DNA of 64,000 bases from Pseudomonas fluorescens (GTDB taxonomy: Bacteria > Pseudomonadota > Gammaproteobacteria > Pseudomonadales > Pseudomonadaceae), in assembly GCF_000730425.1 (NCBI RefSeq), contig NZ_CP008896.1, forward strand, positions 744,001-808,000, read 5' to 3'. The notes beneath the pieces were generated by a model. The model saw only the letters and a program-made list of their open reading frames with translations. It ran no database searches and was not told the origin of the DNA. The position numbers and the translations under genes were made by a program. Below are positions 53,981 through 62,466 of the stretch, piece after piece; positions within the stretch are counted from its first letter, which is position 1, and every line of letters begins with the position of its first letter.

Positions 53981-54883
53981 TCAGTCCGCAAATAGCTCGA
54001 ACATCAGTTGCCTGAGCCAGCGGTTGGCGGAGTCTCGGTGATACTTGGCGTGCCAGAACAGGTTGATATCGATTTCCGGTAGCTGCACGGGGTGGGGCAG
54101 GGCCACCAAACCGAAGGGCTGGACGCAGCACTCGGCAAAGCGCTCGGGTACCGTGGCCAGCAGATCGGTGCGCTGGAGAATATGGCCCACAGCGACGAAG
54201 TGCGGCACTTCGAGACGGATGTCCCGCTCTATCCCCAGACGCGCCATGTGTGCGTCCACTTCGCCGTGGCCGGTGGTGGCGGCGATGACCCGCACATGAC
54301 CGTGAGCGCAGAAGCGCTCCAGCGTGAGCGGCTCGCTGGTGACGGGGTGGTCCTTGCGACACATGCATACGTAACGATGATGGAACAGACGGCGAGTGAA
54401 GAAGCCTGCCTGCAGGTGTGGCAGCAGGCCTACGGCGAGGTCGACGGTGCCGCTCTGCAGCGCCTCGATCAGGGATACGGAGGTGTTGCGCACGGTACTG
54501 ATGCGGCAGCCTGGTGCCAGGCGGGAGAGGGCATCCATCAGGCGCGGGGTGAAGTAGATTTCACCGATATCGGTCATCGCGATGGTGAAGGTGCGTTCGC
54601 TGGTTAGCGGGTCGAAACTGTCTTGGCGACTCAGCGCCTCGCGCAGGGTATGGATGGCCAGCGACACTGGCTCAGCAAGTTGCTGGGCGTAGGGGGTAGG
54701 CTCCATACCCTGATAGGTACGCACGAACAGGTCGTCCTGCAGGGCTGTACGCAGGCGCCTGAGGGCGTTGCTCACGGTGGGCTGGGTCAGACCCAGGCTT
54801 TCCGCGGCGGTGGAGACGCGGCGGTCGATCAGCAACTGGTTGAACACCACTAGCAGGTTCAGATCCAGGTCGCGCAGGTCCAT
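53981..54883 (-). CDS. nahR: Salicylate-responsive LysR regulator NahR/NagR
   Basis: A 300-residue LysR activator. It begins MDLRDLDLNLLVVFNQLLID, and shares with NahR the stretches RVSTAAESLGLTQPTVSNAL, LFVRTYQGMEPTPYAQQLAE, SFDPLTSERTFTIAMTDIGE and VPHFVAVGHILQRTDLLATV. NahR activates nah/sal promoters when salicylate is bound. The ATG at 54883 matches the family start (MELRDL); four more codons upstream are optional. Divergent from nahG with 115 bp between, the classic arrangement. Confidence 0.95.
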   Translation of the reverse strand: MDLRDLDLNLLVVFNQLLIDRRVSTAAESLGLTQPTVSNALRRLRTALQDDLFVRTYQGMEPTPYAQQLAEPVSLAIHTLREALSRQDSFDPLTSERTFTIAMTDIGEIYFTPRLMDALSRLAPGCRISTVRNTSVSLIEALQSGTVDLAVGLLPHLQAGFFTRRLFHHRYVCMCRKDHPVTSEPLTLERFCAHGHVRVIAATTGHGEVDAHMARLGIERDIRLEVPHFVAVGHILQRTDLLATVPERFAECCVQPFGLVALPHPVQLPEIDINLFWHAKYHRDSANRWLRQLMFELFAD

Positions 54884-54998
54884 GGTCTGCCTCATAGGTT
54901 GGTAGGAATATTCAGGTTTGAAATAGTTTGTATGCAGGCTGCGGTATTTATCAATATTTCTCGTGCGCCCATGATGACTTCACTCCAACAACAACATC

Positions 54999-56300
54999 AT
55001 GGGTACAAACATGATCACCAAGCCTGCCCTGCGTATCGGCATCATCGGCGGCGGTATTTCCGGCGTCGCCCTGGCACTGGATCTGTGCCGCCATTCCCAT
55101 CTCGACGTCCAGCTCTTCGAATCCGCACCGGCCTTCGGTGAGGTGGGAGCGGGCGTTTCCTTCGGTGCTAACGCGGTGCGAGCCATTGCCGGTCTCGGCA
55201 TTGCAGAGCCTTACGCCCAGGTTGCCGATCGCACCCCCGAGCCCTGGCAGGACGTGTGGTTCGAATGGCGCCGCAGCGTCGACGCCGGTTACATTGGCGC
55301 GAGCGTGGCTCCTGGCGTGGGGCAGTCTTCGGTGCACCGGGCGGATTTCCTCGACGTGCTCGCCAGCCGACTGCCGGAGGGCATTGCCCGATTCAATAAG
55401 CGCGCCGTGGGCGTGGAGCAGCACGGCGATGAGGCCTGTGTGCGCTTTACCGACGGTAGTGAATATCGCGGTGACTTGCTGATCGCCGCCGATGGCATCA
55501 AATCGGCTATTCGTGGCCATGTCCTCGAGGGTATCGGGGCCCCGCCCGCCGTGCCGCGCTTCAGTGGTACCTGCGCCTACCGTGGCATGATCGATAGCCT
55601 GCACCTGCGCGAGGCCTACCGTGCCGCTGGCGTTGACGAGCACTTGGTGGACGTGCCGCAGATGTACCTGGGCCTGGATGGCCACATCCTTACCTTTCCG
55701 GTTAAGCGGGGGCGCATCATCAACGTGGTGGCCTTCGTATCTGACCGCAGTCAGCCCGCGCCCACCTGGCCCGAGAATTCGCCCTGGGTTCGTCAGGCCA
55801 GCCAGCGTGAGATGCTCGACGCCTTCGTCGGCTGGGGCGATGCTGCGCGAATCCTGCTGGAGTGCATTCCCTCGCCAACCTACTGGGCTCTGCACGACCT
55901 CGCCGAGCTACCTGGTTATGTCCACGGCCGTGTGGCGCTGATCGGCGATGCCGCCCACGCGATGCTGCCGCACCAGGGCGCCGGGGCAGGGCAGGGGCTC
56001 GAGGACGCCTACTTCCTCGCCCGCCTGCTGGGAGATGTTCAGGTGAGTCGCGGCAACCTCGATGAGTTGCTGGCTGCCTACGACGCCTTGCGCCGCCCGC
56101 GTGCCTGCCGCGTGCAGCGTACCTCCTGGGAAGCCGGTGAACTTTACGAACTGCGTGACCCGGCAGTGGGTGATGACAAACAGGCGCTGGGAGCTACCTT
56201 GGCTAGCCGCTTCGACTGGTTGTGGAACCACGACCTCGACGCTGACGTGCGAGATGCCCGCGCTCGACTAGGTTGGACAGCCCTGAGCCACTGCGCCTAG
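54999..56300 (+). CDS. nahG: Salicylate hydroxylase (salicylate 1-monooxygenase)
   Basis: A 433-residue FAD-dependent monooxygenase turning salicylate into catechol plus CO2 with NADH and O2. The FAD motif RIGIIGGGISGVALALDL is near residues 12-29, the DG motif in LLIAADGIKSAIR, and the second FAD motif is ALIGDAAHAMLPHQGAGAGQ. NahG-specific parts are APAFGEVGAGVSFGANAVRA, APGVGQSSVHRADFLDVL and SRFDWLWNHDLDAD at the end. Start either ATG 54999 or ATG 55011; neither has a strong ribosome site. No catechol dioxygenase is encoded in the window, so catechol must be handled elsewhere. Confidence 0.95.
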   Translation: MGTNMITKPALRIGIIGGGISGVALALDLCRHSHLDVQLFESAPAFGEVGAGVSFGANAVRAIAGLGIAEPYAQVADRTPEPWQDVWFEWRRSVDAGYIGASVAPGVGQSSVHRADFLDVLASRLPEGIARFNKRAVGVEQHGDEACVRFTDGSEYRGDLLIAADGIKSAIRGHVLEGIGAPPAVPRFSGTCAYRGMIDSLHLREAYRAAGVDEHLVDVPQMYLGLDGHILTFPVKRGRIINVVAFVSDRSQPAPTWPENSPWVRQASQREMLDAFVGWGDAARILLECIPSPTYWALHDLAELPGYVHGRVALIGDAAHAMLPHQGAGAGQGLEDAYFLARLLGDVQVSRGNLDELLAAYDALRRPRACRVQRTSWEAGELYELRDPAVGDDKQALGATLASRFDWLWNHDLDADVRDARARLGWTALSHCA

Positions 56301-56373
56301 TTGCGCGTCGTTCTACCGGAATCGGCCTCGATGCCGGTTCCGGCTCTATAACAATGACAAGAAGAGCTATGCC

Positions 56374-57720
56374 ATGCGTGATATCGACGTTTCCGCCCTG
56401 CTTGACGGGGCCCGCTTCAATACCTTTCACGGGCGCGTGCTGTTCTGGTGCGCGCTGATCATTATCTTCGATGGCTATGATCTGGTTATCTACGGCGTGG
56501 TGCTGCCGTCGCTGATGCAAGCCTGGAACCTCTCTGCGCTGCAGGCCGGTCTGCTAGGCAGCTGCGCATTGGTGGGCATGATGCTCGGTGCACTGTTCTT
56601 CGGCCCACTGTCGGACCGGATCGGGCGCCGCAAGACCATCATGACCTGTGTGGTCCTGTTCAGCGGTTTTACCGTGATCAACGGATTCGCGCGCACTCCC
56701 GAGGAGTTTGCCATTTGCCGCTTTTTCGCCGGGCTTGGTATCGGTGGGGTGATGCCCAATGTGGTGGCGCTGATGAACGAGTACGCGCCGAAGAAAATCC
56801 GCAGCACCCTGGTGGCGATCATGTTCAGCGGTTACTCGGTGGGGGGCATGCTCTCTGCGGGTCTGGGCATGGCGTTGATGCCCAGCTGGGGCTGGCAATC
56901 GGTGTTCTTCGTGGCGGTTGTACCGCTGCTGGTGCTGCCGTTGCTGGTGCGCCAGCTGCCGGAGTCGTTGAACTTCCTGCTGCGCCAGGGGGAGGTCGAA
57001 CGCGCCAAAGAGCTGCTGGCCAGGGCAGAGCCCGACTACGTGCCCAAAATGCACGACCGGCTCAATCTGGCAAAGGGGCAGGCGGGCAAGGTGGCCATCT
57101 CCCAGTTGTTCCAGGATGGTCGCGCACTGAAAACGCTGATGCTCTGGGTGGCCTTCTTCTGCTGCCTGCTGATGGTCTACGCCCTGAGTTCCTGGCTGCC
57201 GAAGCTTATGAACGCTGCCGGCTACGGCCTCAACTCCAGCCTGGCGTTCCTGCTGGTGCTGAACTTCGGCGCCATCTTCGGGGCAATCGGCGGCGGCTGG
57301 CTGGGAGATCGCATAGGCCTGGGTCGGGTACTCCTGGCGTTCTTCGCCACCGGTGCGCTGTCGCTGAGTCTATTGGCGCTGAAGTCACCGCTGCCGGTGC
57401 TCTACCTGCTGATCGGCGTGGCCGGGGCCTGCACTATCGGTACGCAGATCCTCGCCAATGCCTGCGCCGTGCAATTTTACCCCGCGCATATCCGCTCCAC
57501 TGGTCTGGGCTGGGCGATGGGAATTGGCCGTATTGGCGCCATCATCGGCCCGTTGCTGGGCGGAGCTTTGCACGCCGCGCAACTGCCGTTGCAGGCGAGC
57601 TTTCTGGCGTTCGCGCTGCCGGGGCTGGTGGGCGCCGCCGCCATTATGGGTTTTCTCTGGCACCGGCCGGGTCAGGTCTGCACGCTGATGGAGAAACCTC
57701 TGGAATCGACTGCCGGCTGA
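56374..57720 (+). CDS. MFS aromatic acid:H+ symporter (PcaK/BenK family)
   Basis: A 448-residue 12-helix transporter of the AAHS family. The hallmark Asp motif in helix 1 is ALIIIFDGYDLVIYGVVLPS; the loop 2-3 motif is GPLSDRIGRRKTIM; GLGIGGVMPNVVALMNEYAP and RRSTLVAIMFSGYSVGG-like IRSTLVAIMFSGYSVGGML follow. Located 73 bp behind nahG in the same direction, it most likely imports salicylate in the same NahR-controlled operon. An inverted repeat after the gene may end the transcript. Confidence 0.92.
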   Translation: MRDIDVSALLDGARFNTFHGRVLFWCALIIIFDGYDLVIYGVVLPSLMQAWNLSALQAGLLGSCALVGMMLGALFFGPLSDRIGRRKTIMTCVVLFSGFTVINGFARTPEEFAICRFFAGLGIGGVMPNVVALMNEYAPKKIRSTLVAIMFSGYSVGGMLSAGLGMALMPSWGWQSVFFVAVVPLLVLPLLVRQLPESLNFLLRQGEVERAKELLARAEPDYVPKMHDRLNLAKGQAGKVAISQLFQDGRALKTLMLWVAFFCCLLMVYALSSWLPKLMNAAGYGLNSSLAFLLVLNFGAIFGAIGGGWLGDRIGLGRVLLAFFATGALSLSLLALKSPLPVLYLLIGVAGACTIGTQILANACAVQFYPAHIRSTGLGWAMGIGRIGAIIGPLLGGALHAAQLPLQASFLAFALPGLVGAAAIMGFLWHRPGQVCTLMEKPLESTAG

Positions 57721-57739
57721 TCCACTGCTATCAGGAACT

Positions 57740-57770
57740 GAGCACCGCACCCATGTCGGGTGTGGTGCTC
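57740..57770 (+). terminator. Hairpin after the nahG-MFS operon
   Basis: Stem GAGCACCGCACCC/GGGTGTGGTGCTC (one mismatched pair) with a 5-nt loop. There is no T-run, so it may act as a Rho-assisted or mRNA-stabilising structure. Confidence 0.5.
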
Positions 57771-57953
57771 TGGTTGACCGCTCGCAACCGGCATATGGAA
57801 CCACCATGGTCTCGGCTGCTATAGATGCCGATCCGCTGTGCGTAGTCGGATCCTAGGCTAGGCGTTGGATCATGAGAAAGCCTTGAGACTCGAAGCGGCT
57901 GCCAACTCGATGGTTAGCAGGTGCTGAGGCGCCGGTCATCACATCCATACTTT

Positions 57954-58205
57954 TCAATGAACGTGACGGTTGCGCTGCACGTAGCCGTACTGACAGATCT
58001 TGAGCAGATTAGCCGGATCATAATCAGGACGCCCCGTACGATGAGACCGGGCCTTGTCGAACCCCAACGCCTGAAGATCGCAGCCTGCGAAATGGGTGGG
58101 TGAAGTCCTGCACGGGATTATCAAAGCACAGAGAGTCATCGCTGCCGGCCACCAGTTCTTCACTGCCGCGAACATCGAGAGGCTGGTACATCTCGGAGCC
58201 AAGTA
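57954..58205 (-). pseudogene. IS1182-type transposase N-terminal fragment
   Basis: The minus strand reads DLQALGFDKARSHRTGRPDY then DPANLLKICQYGYVQRNRHV before a stop. This matches the start region of IS1182-family transposases (DLxxLGF...GRPxYxPxxLLKLYxYGYLNRI). Upstream in a shifted frame is GSDDSLCFDNPVQDF, resembling the first conserved block. The DDE domain is absent, so the fragment is dead. Confidence 0.65.
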
Positions 58206-58261
58206 CAGCACGAAGGCTGCAATGATCGACGATCTTCGAGACGGTCGCTGAAGACCAGTAA

Positions 58262-58314
58262 GACCAAGACCTCAGCGATTTCGGACGCATCTCCCGTGAT
58301 GACTTTTTCAATGA
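58262..58314 (+). pseudogene. 3' fragment related to the small gene at 3.8 kb
   Basis: The plus frame gives DQDLSDFGRISRDDFFNDDG. The frameshifted gene at 3782-4074 ends VDEDLGNFGRVARDDFFQ. DNA similarity over about 50 bp is obvious (GATTTCGGACG, GATGACTTTTTCAATGACG). Only this tail is left here. Confidence 0.55.
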
Positions 58315-58498
58315 CGACGGAAGCGCGACCTCCTGATTTCTTGCTGGCGCAGAAACGCGCCAGCAAGCAGATGGCATGTCCGCGAGTCGAGGTCGAGCAT
58401 GCGCTGGTTGCATAACTCACCCATCACCTGAGCCAAGGAAAATTTTCTCGTTCTCAAGCTATGCGCGATGGCTAAACAAGTGTGTGTTTAATGGGCGT

Positions 58499-59791
58499 CT
58501 AACGTCTGATTGGAAGGCTTTTCACCGAGTGTGCCCGTTGTTCGTCCAGCGAGTTGTAGTACGTATTTTGGGTAGTGCTGAGACTATTGTGACGAAGGTC
58601 AGCCTGGAGGTCCTTCATCTCTCGATATGGTGCATCAAAGGTTGCGGAGGTGTGGCGTAACCAATGCAGTGAAGCTGAACGCAACTGGTCTATTTCGTCA
58701 TCGCTCCAGCCTTCCTCAGCCATACGCCCCATAGCGCGATCAAATAGCCCTTGGAGCAGCAGGCGAATATGTCGATCAGATAGCCCACCACGCCCCTTCA
58801 GGGAACTGATCAACGGTGTTTTCTCGTGGGCAGATGGCTGGGGGGAGAGCTGTAAATGCTGGCGATAGCGTATCAGGTAGTTCTGGATGTATTCGTCGCG
58901 GATGCTGATCTTGGCGGCCTTGTTGCCTTTGCCCACCACATGAAACCACCAGTTGCCCATGCTATCGCGGCGGATGTCGCCCATGGTAGGCGTCCAGTTG
59001 TCACGCCCGACCAGATCGGAGACTCGCAGGTACATGGAGAACAGAGTCGCAACGATGAACAGAGTGCGTTCGTGTGTCGGGTCGGTCGCGGCCATCTGCT
59101 CGGCAGTCTCGATCACGTAGCTCCACTGCAGCGGAGTCAGGGAACGTGACGCCACATCCAAGGTGTTGCGTTGCTTGTAGATGGATTTCTGTTTTACCGC
59201 CCGGAAGGGGTTCACCTCGGTGAGACCCTCATCAATCGCGTGTTGGAAGAAGCTGCCGCAGACTGCGAATACCTGAGCCACCGATCCCTGGGACAAGCGG
59301 TAGGGACGGGAGGGAAGGGCGGCAACGGCCTCTTCGGCAATCTTGCGTTCGCGCTTGGCCACAGTGTGACTGAAAGGTCGCCATTGCAAATTGACGATGT
59401 AGGTGTCCGTGTCGAGCTTCTTGCGACCACCCACGCGCAGGAAGCGGGACTTTACGACCGGACCTATCCAGTCGGCGGGCGGGTTGAGGCAGAACTCCAT
59501 GAAGGCCTCGGCGTCCCGGCGACGCAGTTCAACAAGGGGCTTGACAGCCACCAGTAGGGACCAGAGCAGCAGCCGCTCGACGTGGGTTCGATAGGAGTTG
59601 AACGTGGCTTCGTTGCCGGCGTAGGACTTCAGAAATCCCCGAACGGCGCGATAGCCCTCGACGGCCTGGAGCTCATCGGCACAACCATGGAGGAAGTCCC
59701 GAACCGCTGGAAGCTCGCCATTGAGGTGAAGAAAGTTGAGTTCGTGGAAGCGATCAAAGGTCTCGAAAAGCGGCTGGGGATGCTGCGACAT
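58499..59791 (-). CDS. Tyrosine recombinase, catalytically complete
   Basis: A 430-residue tyrosine recombinase with a long N-terminal domain. The core-binding region contains GNEATFNSYRTHVERLLLWS. Catalytic residues are Arg256 in MYLRVSDL, Lys in VVGKGNKAAKI (about 288-292), His376 and Arg379 in LHWLRHTSAT, His400 in ADLRHNSLSTT and Tyr411/412 in NTYYNSLD. ATG 59791 is used; a TTG four codons upstream is open. The gene just upstream on the same strand is a degenerate paralogue. Confidence 0.9.
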   Translation of the reverse strand: MSQHPQPLFETFDRFHELNFLHLNGELPAVRDFLHGCADELQAVEGYRAVRGFLKSYAGNEATFNSYRTHVERLLLWSLLVAVKPLVELRRRDAEAFMEFCLNPPADWIGPVVKSRFLRVGGRKKLDTDTYIVNLQWRPFSHTVAKRERKIAEEAVAALPSRPYRLSQGSVAQVFAVCGSFFQHAIDEGLTEVNPFRAVKQKSIYKQRNTLDVASRSLTPLQWSYVIETAEQMAATDPTHERTLFIVATLFSMYLRVSDLVGRDNWTPTMGDIRRDSMGNWWFHVVGKGNKAAKISIRDEYIQNYLIRYRQHLQLSPQPSAHEKTPLISSLKGRGGLSDRHIRLLLQGLFDRAMGRMAEEGWSDDEIDQLRSASLHWLRHTSATFDAPYREMKDLQADLRHNSLSTTQNTYYNSLDEQRAHSVKSLPIRR

Positions 59792-60068
59792 GAAGTGGTT
59801 CAACCTGGGCGAATGCGTCTATATCGGTCTTTCAGCGTAGTATAGAGCAATATCCGGGTCTGGTGATTATCGGATATTGCTTAGATTTCTCCGATCAATC
59901 CTCGCTGTCCTTCTTAAAATCTGTAACCCCATGATCCTTACAAATAATACGTTTAATAACATGCAGTTACGATTGGAGTCGGATTTTTAAATGGGAGAAA
60001 TGAGTCTGCCGGGCGTCCCGCCAGAGAAGCTTATAGGCCAGGAATTTAAGCTAGCGGGGAACGCTCTA

Positions 60069-61256
60069 TCAACCATAATACCTTCCATAGGTATAAGCCA
60101 AGCTGAAAATGCCTAGATATTTCTGCAACTCGGCAGGGCGGAAGCTTTGCGCACGAATCTTTGCGCCGCTTTCTTTCAAAAAACGCATACTGCCACCAAG
60201 CAGGATATTCCAGTGCTCACCGCCTTTGTCTGTAGAAGTAATGCTTGCATGAGCTTTCATAAGCGCTTCTTTAACAATGCTTCGTATTTGTCGCACGGAA
60301 AGACCGGGGCGCCCGTGACTAGCCTCCAAGATAGGGATTTCTTCGTTCTGCTCTGGGAACGGGGGTAGTCCTCGGCTTTTTCGATAGCGTCTCAAGTAGG
60401 GCAGGAACTCTGGAGTGACTTCAACTTTCCTTAGCAGCCGACCTGGCGCCTCTAGTATCAACCACCATCTGGCATCGTCTAGAACAAAGCAATTCATGCA
60501 TGGGCAGTAGTTATCAGCATTTGCAAGGTCTGCAGCATGCAAACACATAAGAGTCGTTGCTGCTATTATAAAAAGAGCACGCTCACCAGCAGGATCACCC
60601 AGCGCATGAAATTCTAGCGCTTGCAGAACCTGACCTAATTGCTCGGAAGTTAAATATCGTTCCACAGGGTAAGTAGCGCGCATTCCTCTTCCATAGAAAG
60701 TTCGTGATGATATAGCTGGATTTATCGCTATCACATCTTCCTCGCAGAGAAAACCATAAAATGAACTACAAACGCTACGAATGAAACGCAAGGTTTCCAC
60801 TTTAGGGCTGCGCGCCCCTACATCTTTAGATGCTCGAATATTGAAAGGCCGCCATGATTCATTGAAAACCGAATTACCATCGACTTGAGCGAATCTAGCG
60901 GTTGTAGAAAATCCAACCCAATTTGAAGGTGGCATCTTGCAAAAAGTAATAAAATTCGTAAACGTCTCTTTATCTAGTGTCAGTACAGTTTTTTCGGCGA
61001 CAATCCAGCTCCATAGGAGCAAACGTTCAACGAATGTTCGGTAATTATTAAAGGTTCCAAGCGGGTGACTATGATATGCAAGAAAGCGGATAGCGCATTT
61101 TAAGTCCGTTTCTACATCAAGATTAGCGGAGAGACTACTGAGGAAGGCTTCGATGCAGGGGTAGCGAGCGTAGTACAGCCCGAGATCGAGAGACATACTT
61201 TCGGGACCAGCAAGGACAGGCCGAGGGTCTATGACTTTTGACATTGACGATCCCAT
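60069..61256 (-). CDS. Degenerate paralogue of the neighbouring tyrosine recombinase
   Basis: A 395-residue protein aligned over its length with the recombinase at 58.5-59.8 kb: LGTFNNYRTFVERLLLWSWI against ATFNSYRTHVERLLLWSLLV, then WRPFNI against WRPFSH and GRPGLSVRQIRSIV against GRGGLSDRHIRLLL. The catalytic Arg is His240 (MCLHAADL), the HxxR box is GSMRFLKES (His lost, Arg358 kept), and the second His is Ile/Phe; a Tyr pair (393-394) remains. It should be unable to recombine DNA by itself. No stop or frameshift breaks it, so it may be kept as a DNA-binding partner. AT-rich relative to its neighbour. Confidence 0.8.
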   Translation of the reverse strand: MGSSMSKVIDPRPVLAGPESMSLDLGLYYARYPCIEAFLSSLSANLDVETDLKCAIRFLAYHSHPLGTFNNYRTFVERLLLWSWIVAEKTVLTLDKETFTNFITFCKMPPSNWVGFSTTARFAQVDGNSVFNESWRPFNIRASKDVGARSPKVETLRFIRSVCSSFYGFLCEEDVIAINPAISSRTFYGRGMRATYPVERYLTSEQLGQVLQALEFHALGDPAGERALFIIAATTLMCLHAADLANADNYCPCMNCFVLDDARWWLILEAPGRLLRKVEVTPEFLPYLRRYRKSRGLPPFPEQNEEIPILEASHGRPGLSVRQIRSIVKEALMKAHASITSTDKGGEHWNILLGGSMRFLKESGAKIRAQSFRPAELQKYLGIFSLAYTYGRYYG

Positions 61257-61602
61257 TGGTCTAAAAGGAAGTCACGAGTACTCTTGAAAAATAGCACAGT
61301 ATTTAGTCTTCTTTTTAGGCTTTTTAAACAGGCAAAAGCCTCATCAGGATTCTCCTTTTTTAACCGTTAACGAGGGGGGGCAAGGGAAACCTTGACAGCG
61401 GAGAATGCTGCATCTCACTGATATCTTGGTATTTTTTTTAATCAGTCATTTTCTACTTTTTCATCAGGCGTCACAACTGAGCAAGCGCACGGGGGGGTCA
61501 GTTGTGTAATACGATATTTAACATAATATACATTATGCGAACCAATCTATGCAGGCTTGGGGGCCGGTGGCGGTCAGATTTGGAGCTAGGCCCAGGCCTC
61601 GA
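61257..61602. other. AT-rich gap, no gene seen
   Basis: Holds homopolymer runs (two G7 tracts, T8) and the AT-rich segment ATTTAACATAATATACATTATG near 61516. No gene or IS end is recognised. Confidence 0.4.
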
Positions 61603-61850
61603 TCACTCTCCTGCAACTCGTGCCTGCGCCTCAGCGAGGTAATCCAGGACGAACGGATCCTGAGAACCTCGCTCCTTGTAATAGCCAACCACGTAGGCTC
61701 GCGTCCAACGCAGCAACCTTATTGAGCACCAGGTCGAAAAACTTCCAACGGCTCGACTCATATGGATACCGGCTGTTGGTGAACACGTCGCGCTATCTCT
61801 CGAAGAAATCTTCCTGGCTGCCCAGGACCAGCTACTACGAATCGCTTTGG
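61603..61850 (-). pseudogene. Decayed gene of unknown family
   Basis: Two overlapping minus-strand frames carry protein-like stretches that appear to continue one another: YPYESSRWKFFDLVLNKVAA then LDASLR in one frame, and AYVVGYYKERGSQDPFVLDY, LAEAQARVAGE and a stop in the next. A frameshift near 61705 and further stops upstream suggest a broken gene. I cannot name the family. Confidence 0.4.
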
Positions 61851-62043
61851 GCATCTCATGGAGCAACGCCAACAGATCGTGTTCATCAGGTGTTTGACGG
61901 CTGGTTTTGCCGACGTTTTTCATCAGAAGCTTTCAGGTAATGATGAGTGCTTTGAAGCATCCAGCTTGGAAAATGCCCCATTGCATACGCCTTTGACTGG
62001 CCGCCGCAGATGGCTAGAGATCTTGATTACTGATAACCACAAG

Positions 62044-62081
62044 ATATAACTAAACTAAAGAAGTATTTAGTTTAGTTATAT
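62044..62081. repeat. Perfect 16-bp inverted repeat
   Basis: Arms ATATAACTAAACTAAA and TTTAGTTTAGTTATAT are perfectly complementary around GAAGTA. No gene directly precedes it on either strand. It could be a bidirectional terminator (T-rich on both sides), a protein-binding site or a recombination site. Confidence 0.8.
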
Positions 62082-62340
62082 ATGAGCCGAAACCCAATCG
62101 ATAACATGCTCTGATTCTCACAGTGAAAAGCAGGCTGAACGCCGGAGAAACCGGTCTCAAATTTAGCCGCTAAATCAATAAGGTGTCATAACAGCGCCCC
62201 ACTCCACCGCTTCGCTGCGAAAACCGAATCGAGCCGTCGCCTAAGACCGCTCAAAAATCACCTCGGTCGGGCACATCCCTGTGCGGCCCCGCTGAAGGCT
62301 GCCTTCGGCAGAAGCCTCGTCAATGGCGGAATTTTTAGTA
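62082..62340. other. Gap upstream of focA promoter
   Basis: No gene. A short hairpin GGCTGCCTTCGGCAG sits near 62306-62321. Confidence 0.35.
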
Positions 62341-62341
62341 G

Positions 62342-62399
62342 CGAATCGAAATCACATTGACAAAAAAACCGTTATGCTAAATATAATATCGAATCGAAA
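62342..62399 (+). promoter_or_regulatory. focA promoter region with flanking direct repeats
   Basis: TTGACA (62357-62362) and TATAAT (62382-62387) have both consensus hexamers with a long 19-bp spacer. The 10-mer CGAATCGAAA occurs at 62342-62351 and 62390-62399, just outside the two hexamers. A regulator binding both copies would embrace the promoter; the long spacer suggests a need for an activator. Confidence 0.6.
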
Positions 62400-62466
62400 C
62401 CAATAGCCATTCGTCACGGCGCTGGATCCCTATCGCTATCGGCTAACGTCAAGAGTGACCGTTAAC

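Noticed and set aside
54884..54998. NahR binding box sought between nahR and nahG
   Set aside because: TATTTATCAATA near 54946 is AT-rich and partly symmetric, but I could not match it with confidence to the known NahR site, so I did not annotate it.
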